DNA from: JAMCRM01 sp041685075
GTDB taxonomy: Bacteria > Acidobacteriota > Terriglobia > Bryobacterales > Bryobacteraceae
Assembly (NCBI GenBank): GCA_041685075.1
Contig: JAWLGN010000034.1
Location: forward strand, 1-28,538
Length of the DNA stretch: 28,538 nucleotides
Direction: 5' to 3'
In this document: positions 7,060 through 14,718 of the stretch, in pieces
Numbering within the stretch: position 1 is the stretch's first letter
Layout of the letters: each line of letters begins with the position of its first letter
The notes under the pieces: model-generated
What the model was told of the DNA's origin: nothing
What the model saw: the letters and a program-made list of their open reading frames with translations, nothing else
Databases searched by the model: none
Position numbers and translations under genes: made by a program

Positions 7060-8346
7060 TTACCGCACCAGCACGATCCGCACGTCCATCACGTTGGTGC
7101 CGGTAGGTCCCGTGAGGACCAGGTCGCCCAGCGGCTCGAAGTAGTGGTAGGCATCGTTGCGGGCCAGGAACTCGGCCGCGCACGGGTTCCGTTCCAGGGT
7201 GCGGCCGTCGGCGATGGCGCCCGCGGCGTCGGTGGGGCCGTCCGTGCCGTCCGTGCCGGCGCTGAGCACCACCACGCCCTCGAGCCCCGCGATGTCGATG
7301 GCCGCCGCCAGCACGAATTCCTGGTTGCGTCCGCCCTTGCCGTCGCCTCGCAGCGTAACGGTCGTCTCGCCGCCCGAAATAATGCAGGCGGGGCGCCGCA
7401 CCGGCCGTCCGGTGGCCACAATTTCCCGCGCGATGGCGGCGTGCATGCGGGCCACGTCGCGCGTTTCGCCTTCGATGAAGGTGGAGAGCACCAGGCTGCG
7501 GTAGCCCAGCTCCCGCGCCCGTGCCGCGGCGGCGTCCACCGCCAGGCGGTTGCTGCCGATCACGCGGTTGCGCGTGCGCCGGAAGACGGGGTCGCCCGGC
7601 TTGGGGGTCTCCGGTATGTCGCCTGCCGCGCCGCGCTCCAGCCGCTCCCGCACGCTCTCCGGCGCCTTCTCGCGAATGCCGTAGCGGTCCAGAATTTCGA
7701 GCGCCCGCGCGAAGGTGGAGGCGTCCGGCGCCGTGGGGCCGGAGCCGATCACGTCCAAGTCATCGCCGATCACGTCGGAAAGCAGCAGCGACTCCACCGC
7801 CGCCGGCGCCGCCAGCCGGGCCAGTTGTCCGCCCTTGATGCTCGAAATGTGCTTCCGGACGGCATTGATCTCGTGGATATTGGCGCCGCAGGCGAGCAGC
7901 AGCCGGGTGGTCTCCTGCTTTTCAGTCAGCGTAACCGGATCGGCCGGCAGCGGCAGCAGCGCCGACGCGCCGCCCGATACCAGGCAGATCACCAGGTCGT
8001 CCGCGCCCGCGCTTTCAGCAATGGCGGCGATGCGCCGCGCGCCCTCCACCCCGCGCTCGTCCGGCACCGGGTGGCCGCACTCGTGCAGCTCGACGCGCCG
8101 CAGTTTCGCCACGTGCCCGTACTTCGTGTTCACCAGGCCCGCGGCGATGCGCCGCCCCAGCACGCGTTCGGCAGCGCGCGCCATGGTGGCCGAGGCCTTC
8201 CCCGCCCCGATCACGAAGATGCGCTGGTAGCGGTCGTACCGCCCCTTCTCCAGCGCGCGCGCCACGGCGCCCGCCGGGTCCGCCGCCTTGAGCGAGGCGC
8301 GGAAAATCGCCAGGGCGTCTTTTCTCAGCTTGGCTTCCTGCTTCAT
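7060..8346 (-). CDS. gckA: Glycerate 2-kinase (GckA/MOFRL family)
   Basis: The 428-residue protein phosphorylates D-glycerate to 2-phosphoglycerate, feeding serine-cycle or hexuronate/glyoxylate products into glycolysis. Sequence marks of the family are 'IGAGKAS' (46-52) with the conserved Lys50, 'CLVSGGASALL' (121-131), 'NAVRKHIS' (161-168), 'SDVIGDDLDVIGSGPT' (190-205), and the C-terminal MOFRL domain with 'ISGGETTV', 'GRNQEF' and 'AGTDGTDGPTDAAGA'. Length is typical. It is the last gene of a three-gene minus-strand operon, and its ATG overlaps the end of the shikimate kinase gene by four bases, so translation is probably coupled. It ends 44 bases from the convergent DUF4239 gene. No terminator hairpin was seen in that gap. 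Confidence 0.92.
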   Translation of the reverse strand: MKQEAKLRKDALAIFRASLKAADPAGAVARALEKGRYDRYQRIFVIGAGKASATMARAAERVLGRRIAAGLVNTKYGHVAKLRRVELHECGHPVPDERGVEGARRIAAIAESAGADDLVICLVSGGASALLPLPADPVTLTEKQETTRLLLACGANIHEINAVRKHISSIKGGQLARLAAPAAVESLLLSDVIGDDLDVIGSGPTAPDASTFARALEILDRYGIREKAPESVRERLERGAAGDIPETPKPGDPVFRRTRNRVIGSNRLAVDAAAARARELGYRSLVLSTFIEGETRDVARMHAAIAREIVATGRPVRRPACIISGGETTVTLRGDGKGGRNQEFVLAAAIDIAGLEGVVVLSAGTDGTDGPTDAAGAIADGRTLERNPCAAEFLARNDAYHYFEPLGDLVLTGPTGTNVMDVRIVLVR

Positions 8347-8873
8347 CGGAATATCGGGAGCGCCAGCACGGCTTCCACCGCTTCGGCCGGGTCGTCGCCC
8401 GTGGCTTCCACCCGGAAGTCCGCGCGGCTGTAGTAAGGCCGCCGTTCCTCATACAGCACTTTGAATTTCTCCGGGTCGCGAGCCAGCGGCCGGTGGGTCT
8501 CGCGCTCCACCCGCCGCTTCAGCACTTCGAACGGGCAGTCCAGCCAGATGCTGACGCCGTTTTCCTGGAGCATCTCGTAGTTCGCCTGCTGGACAAAAGC
8601 GCCGCCGCCGAGCGCCAGCACCATGGGGCTGCCGCACCGGATCTCCCGGACGCGCTTCCTGATAGCTTCCGTCTCGATCCGCCGGAACTCCTGCTCGCCG
8701 CGGCTCTCGAAGATACAGGAGATGGTGCAGCCCTCGGCCGCCTCGATGTCGTCGTCCACATCCACGAACCGCCACCCCAGGCTTTCCGCGAGCTGCCGGC
8801 CCACGGTGGTCTTGCCGCAGCCCATGAAACCCACCAGGTAGATGCCCGGAGTGCGTTTCAATCTGAGGTCCAT
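8343..8873 (-). CDS. aroK: Shikimate kinase
   Basis: The 176-residue cytosolic kinase makes shikimate 3-phosphate in the aromatic amino acid pathway. Visible motifs are the Walker A 'GFMGCGKTT' (15-23), the shikimate-binding acidic run 'FVDVDDDIE' (36-44), 'FESRGEQEFRRIE' (55-67), 'LALGGGAF' (86-93) and the lid region 'RPLARD' (128-133). Length is normal. It overlaps the SDR gene upstream by 16 bases and the glycerate kinase gene downstream by four, so the three are one transcription unit. The ATG at 8873 begins inside the SDR tail. Some related short P-loop kinases are gluconate kinases, but the GGG and RPLA motifs favour shikimate kinase. Confidence 0.88.
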   Translation of the reverse strand: MDLRLKRTPGIYLVGFMGCGKTTVGRQLAESLGWRFVDVDDDIEAAEGCTISCIFESRGEQEFRRIETEAIRKRVREIRCGSPMVLALGGGAFVQQANYEMLQENGVSIWLDCPFEVLKRRVERETHRPLARDPEKFKVLYEERRPYYSRADFRVEATGDDPAEAVEAVLALPIFR

Positions 8874-9640
8874 AACGACTGGTTGATCTCTGCCATGCGC
8901 GCGTCCATGGGGCCCGGCAGGATATGCCTTCCGGCTACCAGCACCCAGTTGAACCGGGGAACCATAACGGTGCGGGCGCCGCGCTCCACGCCCCGCACCA
9001 CGCCTTCGGCCACGCGCTCGGCCGTGGTGCCGAACATCTTGAGCGAACTCAGGCGCACCGGCGGCCTTCCCGTAGCGTTGCGATGGAAGTTCGTCTCCAC
9101 GTACCCGGGGCAGACCGTGATGGTGTGGATGCCGGTGCCGCGCAACTCCATCCGCAGCCCTTCGGTCAGGGCGCCCAGCGCGTACTTGGAGGCGCTATAG
9201 AGCGTCAGCCAGGGCAGCGGCACCCGGCCCCCGATCGAGCTGATGTTGACGATCGTGCCGCCGCCGCGCGCCCGCATGTGCGGCACCACCAGCCGCGCCA
9301 GGTCGAACGGCGCGAAGAAGTTCAGCGCGAACAGCCGCTCGGCCTCCTCCACCGTGGTCTGCCACGAGGGATGATAGTGGCCTCGGCCGGCGTTGTTTAC
9401 CAGCACGTCGATGCCGCCGAAGCGTTCCAGTGTGCGCTCCACTACCGCGCGCCGCACCTCCGGGTCCGTGATGTCGCCCGGAGTGGCCAGTCCCTCGGGC
9501 CCCGCCACCTCGGCCAGCTTCTCCGCCGAGCGCGCGTTGACGGAAACCAGCGCACCGCGTGCGCGAAAAGCCGCCGCACAGGCTGCTCCGATACCCCCCG
9601 ATGCCCCCGTAATCAGCACCACTTTGCCTTCGATCCTCAT
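8858..9640 (-). CDS. Short-chain dehydrogenase/reductase (SDR), classical type
   Basis: This 260-residue NAD(P)-dependent oxidoreductase has the full classical SDR signature: cofactor loop 'TGASGGIG' (11-18), 'NNAG' (82-85), catalytic Ser near 'NISSIGG' (132-138), and 'YSASK' with Tyr148 and Lys152. Arg37 after the second strand ('NARSAEK') suggests a preference for NADPH. A tail beyond about residue 225 (RFNWVLVAGRHILPGPMD) is hydrophobic and may associate with the membrane, as in other SDRs of this subgroup. The substrate cannot be told. It heads the operon with shikimate kinase and glycerate kinase. The start codon lies only 20 bases from the divergent Lon-domain gene, and a TATTAT on the minus strand (9655-9650) is its likely -10. 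Confidence 0.9.
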   Translation of the reverse strand: MRIEGKVVLITGASGGIGAACAAAFRARGALVSVNARSAEKLAEVAGPEGLATPGDITDPEVRRAVVERTLERFGGIDVLVNNAGRGHYHPSWQTTVEEAERLFALNFFAPFDLARLVVPHMRARGGGTIVNISSIGGRVPLPWLTLYSASKYALGALTEGLRMELRGTGIHTITVCPGYVETNFHRNATGRPPVRLSSLKMFGTTAERVAEGVVRGVERGARTVMVPRFNWVLVAGRHILPGPMDARMAEINQSLWTSD

Positions 9641-9648
9641 GGCCGCGC

Positions 9649-9655
9649 AATAATA
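9649..9655. promoter_or_regulatory. Overlapping divergent -10 elements between SDR and Lon-domain genes
   Basis: The 20-base gap 9641-9660 contains one AT-rich run. On the plus strand AATAAT (9649-9654, 5/6 match) ends six bases before the ATG at 9661. On the minus strand TATTAT (9655-9650, 5/6 match) ends nine bases before the ATG at 9640. The two hexamers share five base pairs. Neither gene has a Shine-Dalgarno sequence in the gap. The -35 regions would lie inside the opposite coding sequence; TTGCCT at 9624-9629 is a weak plus-strand candidate. Confidence 0.45.
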
Positions 9656-9660
9656 GTATC

Positions 9661-10299
9661 ATGCCCTCGCGGATGCTTCCGCTCTTCCCGCTGCAGGTGG
9701 TGGTCTTCCCGCGCACCCGCCTGCCGCTGCATATTTTCGAAGAGCGGTACAAGGAAATGATCGGCGACGCCATTCGGGAGAACTCCGAATTCGGCGTCGT
9801 GCTGGCCAAGGAAGAAGGCATCGTCAATGCCGGCTGCACCGTGGTGGTGGAGCGCGTGGTGAAGCGATACCCCGACGGCCGCATGGACGTGATCACCTCC
9901 GGGCGCCGCCGCTTCGAGGTCATCTCCCTCAACCAGGATCGCGACTACCTGCAAGGTGAAGTCCAGTACTTCGACGACGACGATCCCGGCCCGGCTCCGC
10001 CGGACCTCCAGCACAAGGCCCTCAGCCAATACAAGGAACTGGTGGATCTCGGCATGGTGGATGTTTTCAACGAGCCGGACTTCGACGATCCGCAGCTCAG
10101 TTTTCAACTCGCCCAGATCATCGGCGATCTGGACTTCCTCAGCCTGCTGCTCCGTTCCCGCTCCGAAACCGCGCGCATGAAGGAGCTGAACCATTACCTC
10201 TCGGGATACGTGCCCCGCCAGCGCGAGGCGCTCCGCATGAAGACCCTGGCGCCCTTGAACGGCCACGGCCGGAAACTGGAGGGTCTCGACCGCACGTGA
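9661..10299 (+). CDS. Lon N-terminal (substrate-binding) domain protein
   Basis: The 212-residue protein is a stand-alone Lon N-domain (LON_substr_bdg, PUA-like) without the AAA or protease domains of Lon. Typical blocks are 'MLPLFPLQVVVFPRTRLPLHIFEERYKEM' (positions 5-33, read here as the opening strands and the 'HIFEpRY' signature), 'EFGVVLAKE' (43-51) and 'GRRRFEVI' (81-88). An acidic linker 'FDDDDPGPAPP' and a helical C-terminal half follow. Such proteins are thought to bind unfolded or specific substrates, but their role is not established. Translation may start at ATG 9661 or, equally plausibly, at ATG 9673. The downstream HAD gene overlaps by four bases (GTGA), so the two are translationally coupled. 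Confidence 0.85.
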   Translation: MPSRMLPLFPLQVVVFPRTRLPLHIFEERYKEMIGDAIRENSEFGVVLAKEEGIVNAGCTVVVERVVKRYPDGRMDVITSGRRRFEVISLNQDRDYLQGEVQYFDDDDPGPAPPDLQHKALSQYKELVDLGMVDVFNEPDFDDPQLSFQLAQIIGDLDFLSLLLRSRSETARMKELNHYLSGYVPRQREALRMKTLAPLNGHGRKLEGLDRT

Positions 10300-10985
10300 C
10301 CCGCCAGCACCTGATCATCGATGCCGACGATACCCTCTGGGAAAACAACATCTACTTCGAACAAGCCTTCGAGGATTTCGTCGCCTACCTCGACCATTCC
10401 ACCTTCACGCCGGAAGAGATCCGCCAGGTGCTCGACGAGATCGAGTTGGTGAACATGAAGGTGCACGGCTACGGGTCGCTCAACTTCGGGCGCAACCTGC
10501 GGCAGTGTTACCGGCGCCTGGCCGAGCGCGAGGTGCGGGAGGAGGATTTGCGCACTGTGATGTCCTTCGCCGAGCGCATCATCGAGGCTCCCATGGAAGT
10601 GATCGACGGAGTCCCCGAGACTCTCGAATATCTCTCCATGCGGCACGACCTGACGCTCTTCACCAAGGGCCACCCCGAGGAGCAGAAGCTCAAGATCGAC
10701 CGCTCCGGGCTGGGCATCTACTTCGGCCACACCGCGATTTTCAAGGAGAAGGACGCCGCCGCCTACCGCCAACTGGCGCGCGAGCGCGGCATGTGTCCCG
10801 AACGCGCCTGGATGATCGGCAACAGCCCGCGCTCCGACATCAACCCCGCGCTCGAAGCCGGACTGAACGCCGTCTACGTGCCCCACCCGCGCACCTGGGT
10901 GCTGGAGCATGAGGAGATCCGCGCCACAGGCAACGGCCGCCTCCTGCGCGTGGAGCGGTTCAGCGATCTCCGCCGGATGTTTTAA
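10296..10985 (+). CDS. HAD-superfamily phosphatase
   Basis: The 229-residue hydrolase carries HAD motif I 'DADDTLWEN' (9-17), where Asp9 is the nucleophile and Asp11 the acid/base. Motif II falls in 'LTLFTKGH', motif III lysine in 'FKEKDAAAY', and motif IV is 'GNSPRSDINPA'. The inserted helical cap between motifs I and II (about 20-90) is type C1. The 'DDTLWE-N' variant of motif I is shared with a subgroup of small-molecule phosphatases; the substrate cannot be named. The start is a GTG at 10296 that overlaps the stop of the Lon-domain gene, so expression is coupled to it. The gene ends 195 bases before the TonB receptor gene. Confidence 0.85.
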   Translation: MTRQHLIIDADDTLWENNIYFEQAFEDFVAYLDHSTFTPEEIRQVLDEIELVNMKVHGYGSLNFGRNLRQCYRRLAEREVREEDLRTVMSFAERIIEAPMEVIDGVPETLEYLSMRHDLTLFTKGHPEEQKLKIDRSGLGIYFGHTAIFKEKDAAAYRQLARERGMCPERAWMIGNSPRSDINPALEAGLNAVYVPHPRTWVLEHEEIRATGNGRLLRVERFSDLRRMF

Positions 10986-11055
10986 CACCACTCGTGTAAC
11001 AGTTGCTACCTGCCGCGCAATAGTCGGCTCTGTAACTTAATTAACGCTATTTAAC

Positions 11056-11084
11056 TTGACCCGCCGCACTCGGTTTGCGAGAAT
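11056..11084 (+). promoter_or_regulatory. Sigma70-like promoter of the Oar-like receptor gene
   Basis: TTGACC (11056-11061, 5/6 to consensus) is followed after exactly 17 bases by GAGAAT (11079-11084, 4/6). It sits in an unusually AT-rich stretch for this window, with TTAATTAA and repeated TAACTT/TTAACTT upstream. It would give a leader of about 90 bases that ends in GGAGGA (11164-11169) and AGGAA (11174-11178) before the ATG at 11181. Confidence 0.4.
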
Positions 11085-11180
11085 CCCGATTATCTGAGGG
11101 AAAGGGTGAACCAGTCCGCCGCACTCTCGCCGCGGCTCTCGCTGATTTCCGCACTTCTATTTTTGGAGGAATTCCAGGAA

Positions 11181-14100
11181 ATGTCCCAGCCGAGTTCCGC
11201 TTTCCGGTTTTCGATCGGCCGTTTCTTCGCTCTGCTTCTCCTGGCTGCCGCCGGCGAATTCCACTGCCACGCACAGATTGTCTATGGTTCGCTGGTCGGC
11301 AACGTCAGGGACGAGAGCCAGGCCCGCGTCCGAGGCGCCGAAGTCGTCATCACCAACACCGACACCAACTTCACCCGCCGCACCACCACCAACGACGAAG
11401 GCATCTACACCTTCCCGAACATTCCATCCGGCACCTACACGGTCACGGTGAAGATGTCCGGTTTTGCCGAGTTCACCCGCGCCAATGTGCCGGTCTCGGT
11501 GAACACGACGGTTCGGGTGGATGCCGTAATGGCTGTGGCGGGGGTCACCGAGGCCGTGACCGTCACCGCCGCCAGCGAGATTGCGCCCCTGCAGACCGAC
11601 CGCGCCGAAGTGCGTCATGAGATCGGGCAGAAGGAGGTCGAGAACCTTCCGGTCCCGGTGGGCCGCAACTACGAAAACCTGTTTCAACTCATCCCCGGCT
11701 TCGAACTGGACGGCTCGCCGCGTGAAGGCCGCCTGGGAGGGACCAGCCCCGCCCGCTCGCAGTACTTCAACGTCAACGGCACCAGCCGCTCCACCATATC
11801 CCGAAATCTCGATGGCGCCAGCAACATGCACGTCTGGGCCGTGGGGCAGAGTGCCGTGGTGCCGAACCTGGAATCCATCGAGACGGTGGATGTCACCACC
11901 AACAGCTTCGACGCCGAGCAGGGAATGGCCGGAGGCGCGGTCATCAACGTGCAACTCAAGAGCGGCACCAATCAATTCCACGGTTCGCTCTTCGAATTCC
12001 ACAATAATCATCACCTGAAGGCGCGCGATTATTTCCGGCCGCCGGGCCAGAACAAGGCCAAGTACATTTCCAACCAGTTCGGCGGCACCATCGGCGGACC
12101 CATCAAGCGCGATAAGCTCTTCTTCTTCTCGAGCTGGGAGGGCAGGCTCGAGCGCGACAACGGCAGCACCACCCTCTCGCTCCCGTCTCCGGCGGCCCGA
12201 AGCGGCAACTTCGCGGATTTCGACGTCACCATCTACGACCCCACGACGGGCAACCCGAACGGAACCGAAAGGCAGCCGTTTCCCGGCAACCAGGTGCCCC
12301 AGTCGCGCATGGATCCCATCGCCACGAAACTGTTGGGCCTGGTTCCGCTCGGAAACCTTCCGGGCCTGCAGGATACCGACAGCAACAACTATTTCGCCTC
12401 GCAGCCCTTCACGGCGAACAGTTGGCGGTCGGATAACAAAATCACCTGGCACGCGCACGATAACTTCAACTTATTCGGCAGCCTGAGTTACTTCGATTTC
12501 CGGACACTCCACCGCACAGCTTACGGCGATGTTATCGACGGGCCGCGGGTGGGCGGCGGCAACGCCGGCGATTCCTGGGGCTATAACGCGCGCGCCAGCA
12601 CGGGCGCCAACGTGATCTTCAGTCCCACGCTGCTGATGGACATGTTCTTTGGATGGACCCGCCAGACCACCAGCGTGGAGCAGCCCGGCATCGGGGAAAA
12701 CTACGGGACCGAGTTCCTCGGGATCCCCGGAACCAACGGCCCGAACCGCTTCCAGAGCGGCTGGCCGCGTTTCGACGTCAGCGGCTATGCGGTGTTCGGG
12801 ACGGAGGAGCACTGGAGCCCCTATTACCGCGACGACGACCAGTTCTCCATCCGGGCCAACATGACCAAAACGCTGCAGAACCACGAGATCCGCTGGGGCG
12901 CGGACTTCAATAGCGAACAGATGAACCACACCCAGCCGGAGTTTCAGGGCGGAGCCTCCATGGGCGCGCGCGGCCGCTTCCAGTTCGCCACCGGGCCTAC
13001 CCGGGCCTGCCTGGCCGCCTCGGCAACCGGCGCCTGCCAGACCCTCAGCCCCACCGTCACCCAGGCGAACTCCCTGGCCACCTTCCTGCTGGGTCTGCCG
13101 ACGCAGTACGGCAAGAATCTGCTGACCGTGGCGCCCTATACCACCCGCACCTGGCGCTACAGCCTCTACCTCCGCGACCGCTGGCAGGCCACTCCCCGCC
13201 TGACCGTCTCCTATGGCCTGCGCTGGGAGTACTTCCCCATGTCCACCCGCAGCGACCGCGGCTTCGAGCGTTACAACCCCGAAGACAACATGATGTACAT
13301 CGGCGGTGTCGGCTCCGTGCCGAAGGACCTGGGCGTGCGGATGAGCAAGAAGCTCTTCGCGCCGCGCTTCGGCATCGCTTATCGTGCCACCGATACCTTC
13401 GTCGTGCGCGCCGGATACGGCATCAGCTACGACCCCTACTCCCTCTCCAGGCCGCTGCGCACCAACCACCCCATCCTGATCGAACTCGTCATTCCCGCGC
13501 CGAACAGCCTCTCGGCCGCCGGCCGCCTCTCCGACGGTATCCCTCCCATCGAACCGCCCGGTCTCGGCGACGGCATCATCCCGGTCCCCGGCAACGTCTC
13601 CACCCAGACGATCCCCATCGATTTCCAGCGCGGCTACATCCAGTCGTGGAACTTCACGCTGCAAAAGCGGCTGGGCTGGGGATTCGTCGGGGAGGCGGGA
13701 TACGTGGCCACCCGGCAGATCCGGCAGCTCGGCTATCGCGAACTGAACTGGTCTCCGATCAACGGCGGTACGGCCGGCCAGCAGCTCAATCGCCTCTTCG
13801 GCAGGACGGCCAACACCCGCGAAGTATCGCCCATCGGCGGCAGCCACTACGATTCGCTCCAGGCGCAGTTGCAGCGCCGCTTCGCGCGCGGCTACTCCCT
13901 GCAGGTGGCCTATACGTTTTCGAAATCCATCACCACTTCCGGATCGGGCGCCAGCGACTCTTCGCTGCCCATCAACATCCCGGAGTACTACGGCTTGAAC
14001 CGCTCGGTAAGCTCGTTCAACCGGCCGCATAACCTCCAGGTCGCCAACATCACGAGCCTGCCCTTCGGCAGAGGAGGACGGTGGCTGAGCGACAGTGGTT

Positions 14101-14597
14101 TCCTCACCGCCGTCGTGAGCGGCTGGCAGCTCAATAACATCGTCAGCCTGATGAGCGGGCGGCCGTTTTCCGTCACTGCGTCCGGCGCCTCGCTGAACGC
14201 GCCGAACAACAGCCAGCGCGCGGACCAGGTGAAGCCGGAAGTCAAAAAGCTGGGCGGCGTAGGGCGCGGCCAGCCCTACTTCGACCCCACCGCCTTCGCC
14301 GCCGTCAACGAGCCGCGTTTCGGCAACGCCGGATTCAACACCTTGCGCGGACCCGGGCGCGTGAACTGGGACCTGGGCATCTTCCGAAACTTCGAAATCA
14401 GCGAGAAGGTGCGGATGGAGTTCCGCCTGGAATCCTTCAACTTCACCAACACCCCGAAGTTCGGCAATCCCGGCGCCAACGTGAGCAATCTCCAGTTCAA
14501 CCCGGACGGATCGATTCGCAACCTGAACGGTTTTGCGGAAATCACCAGCGCCTCCGAAGAACGCCAGTTCAGCATCGGAATGCGGCTTAGTTTCTGA
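11181..14597 (+). CDS. Oar-like TonB-dependent outer-membrane receptor with carboxypeptidase-regulatory N-domain
   Basis: The 1138-residue protein has a signal peptide (about 1-31, hydrophobic run 'FFALLLLAAAG', cleavage near 'CHA-Q'). A carboxypeptidase-regulatory/Cna-B-like beta domain follows (about 35-112: 'GSLVGNVRDES', 'NDEGIYTFPNIPSGTYTV'). Next is a TonB plug-like domain ('VENLPVPVGRNYENLFQLIPG', 'FNVNGTSRS', 'NLDGASN', 'INVQLKSGTNQFHGSLFEF'). The remainder is a large beta-barrel with many aromatic-ended strands, finishing in 'FSIGMRLSF' with the C-terminal Phe expected of outer-membrane proteins. This architecture is abundant in Acidobacteria and related to myxobacterial Oar; it is presumed to take up polymers or peptides. 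No TonB-box was identified. I prefer ATG 11181, preceded by GGAGGA, over ATG 11106 because the signal peptide begins there. Confidence 0.9.
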   Translation: MSQPSSAFRFSIGRFFALLLLAAAGEFHCHAQIVYGSLVGNVRDESQARVRGAEVVITNTDTNFTRRTTTNDEGIYTFPNIPSGTYTVTVKMSGFAEFTRANVPVSVNTTVRVDAVMAVAGVTEAVTVTAASEIAPLQTDRAEVRHEIGQKEVENLPVPVGRNYENLFQLIPGFELDGSPREGRLGGTSPARSQYFNVNGTSRSTISRNLDGASNMHVWAVGQSAVVPNLESIETVDVTTNSFDAEQGMAGGAVINVQLKSGTNQFHGSLFEFHNNHHLKARDYFRPPGQNKAKYISNQFGGTIGGPIKRDKLFFFSSWEGRLERDNGSTTLSLPSPAARSGNFADFDVTIYDPTTGNPNGTERQPFPGNQVPQSRMDPIATKLLGLVPLGNLPGLQDTDSNNYFASQPFTANSWRSDNKITWHAHDNFNLFGSLSYFDFRTLHRTAYGDVIDGPRVGGGNAGDSWGYNARASTGANVIFSPTLLMDMFFGWTRQTTSVEQPGIGENYGTEFLGIPGTNGPNRFQSGWPRFDVSGYAVFGTEEHWSPYYRDDDQFSIRANMTKTLQNHEIRWGADFNSEQMNHTQPEFQGGASMGARGRFQFATGPTRACLAASATGACQTLSPTVTQANSLATFLLGLPTQYGKNLLTVAPYTTRTWRYSLYLRDRWQATPRLTVSYGLRWEYFPMSTRSDRGFERYNPEDNMMYIGGVGSVPKDLGVRMSKKLFAPRFGIAYRATDTFVVRAGYGISYDPYSLSRPLRTNHPILIELVIPAPNSLSAAGRLSDGIPPIEPPGLGDGIIPVPGNVSTQTIPIDFQRGYIQSWNFTLQKRLGWGFVGEAGYVATRQIRQLGYRELNWSPINGGTAGQQLNRLFGRTANTREVSPIGGSHYDSLQAQLQRRFARGYSLQVAYTFSKSITTSGSGASDSSLPINIPEYYGLNRSVSSFNRPHNLQVANITSLPFGRGGRWLSDSGFLTAVVSGWQLNNIVSLMSGRPFSVTASGASLNAPNNSQRADQVKPEVKKLGGVGRGQPYFDPTAFAAVNEPRFGNAGFNTLRGPGRVNWDLGIFRNFEISEKVRMEFRLESFNFTNTPKFGNPGANVSNLQFNPDGSIRNLNGFAEITSASEERQFSIGMRLSF

Positions 14598-14606
14598 CCG
14601 CTCACC

Positions 14607-14645
14607 GCGGGCCGCGCTTCTACCGCACCCTGCAGCGCGGCCCGC
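14607..14645 (+). terminator. Perfect 11-bp GC hairpin after the receptor gene
   Basis: GCGGGCCGCGC (14607-14617) and GCGCGGCCCGC (14635-14645) are exact reverse complements around a 17-base loop, starting ten bases after the receptor stop codon. There is no T-tract behind it, so it may act as a transcription-end or RNA-stabilising stem and not as a classical intrinsic terminator. Confidence 0.5.
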
Positions 14646-14692
14646 TCCCTGCGATCTCCTGCCACACCCGCGGTTCGCTCGACACCCACTGC

Positions 14693-14698
14693 TAAAAT
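14693..14698 (+). promoter_or_regulatory. -10-like element before the unrecognised secreted protein gene
   Basis: TAAAAT (5/6 to consensus) ends 20 bases before the ATG at 14719, which would give a leader of about 14 bases. No convincing -35 was seen. Following the hairpin at 14607-14645, it suggests a new transcription unit starts here. Confidence 0.3.
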
Positions 14699-14718
14699 GG
14701 AGGGCGCACCGATAGCCG

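Noticed and set aside
7018..8433. 471-residue plus-strand frame over the glycerate kinase gene
   Set aside because: Antisense shadow; the minus-strand product matches a well-known family end to end.
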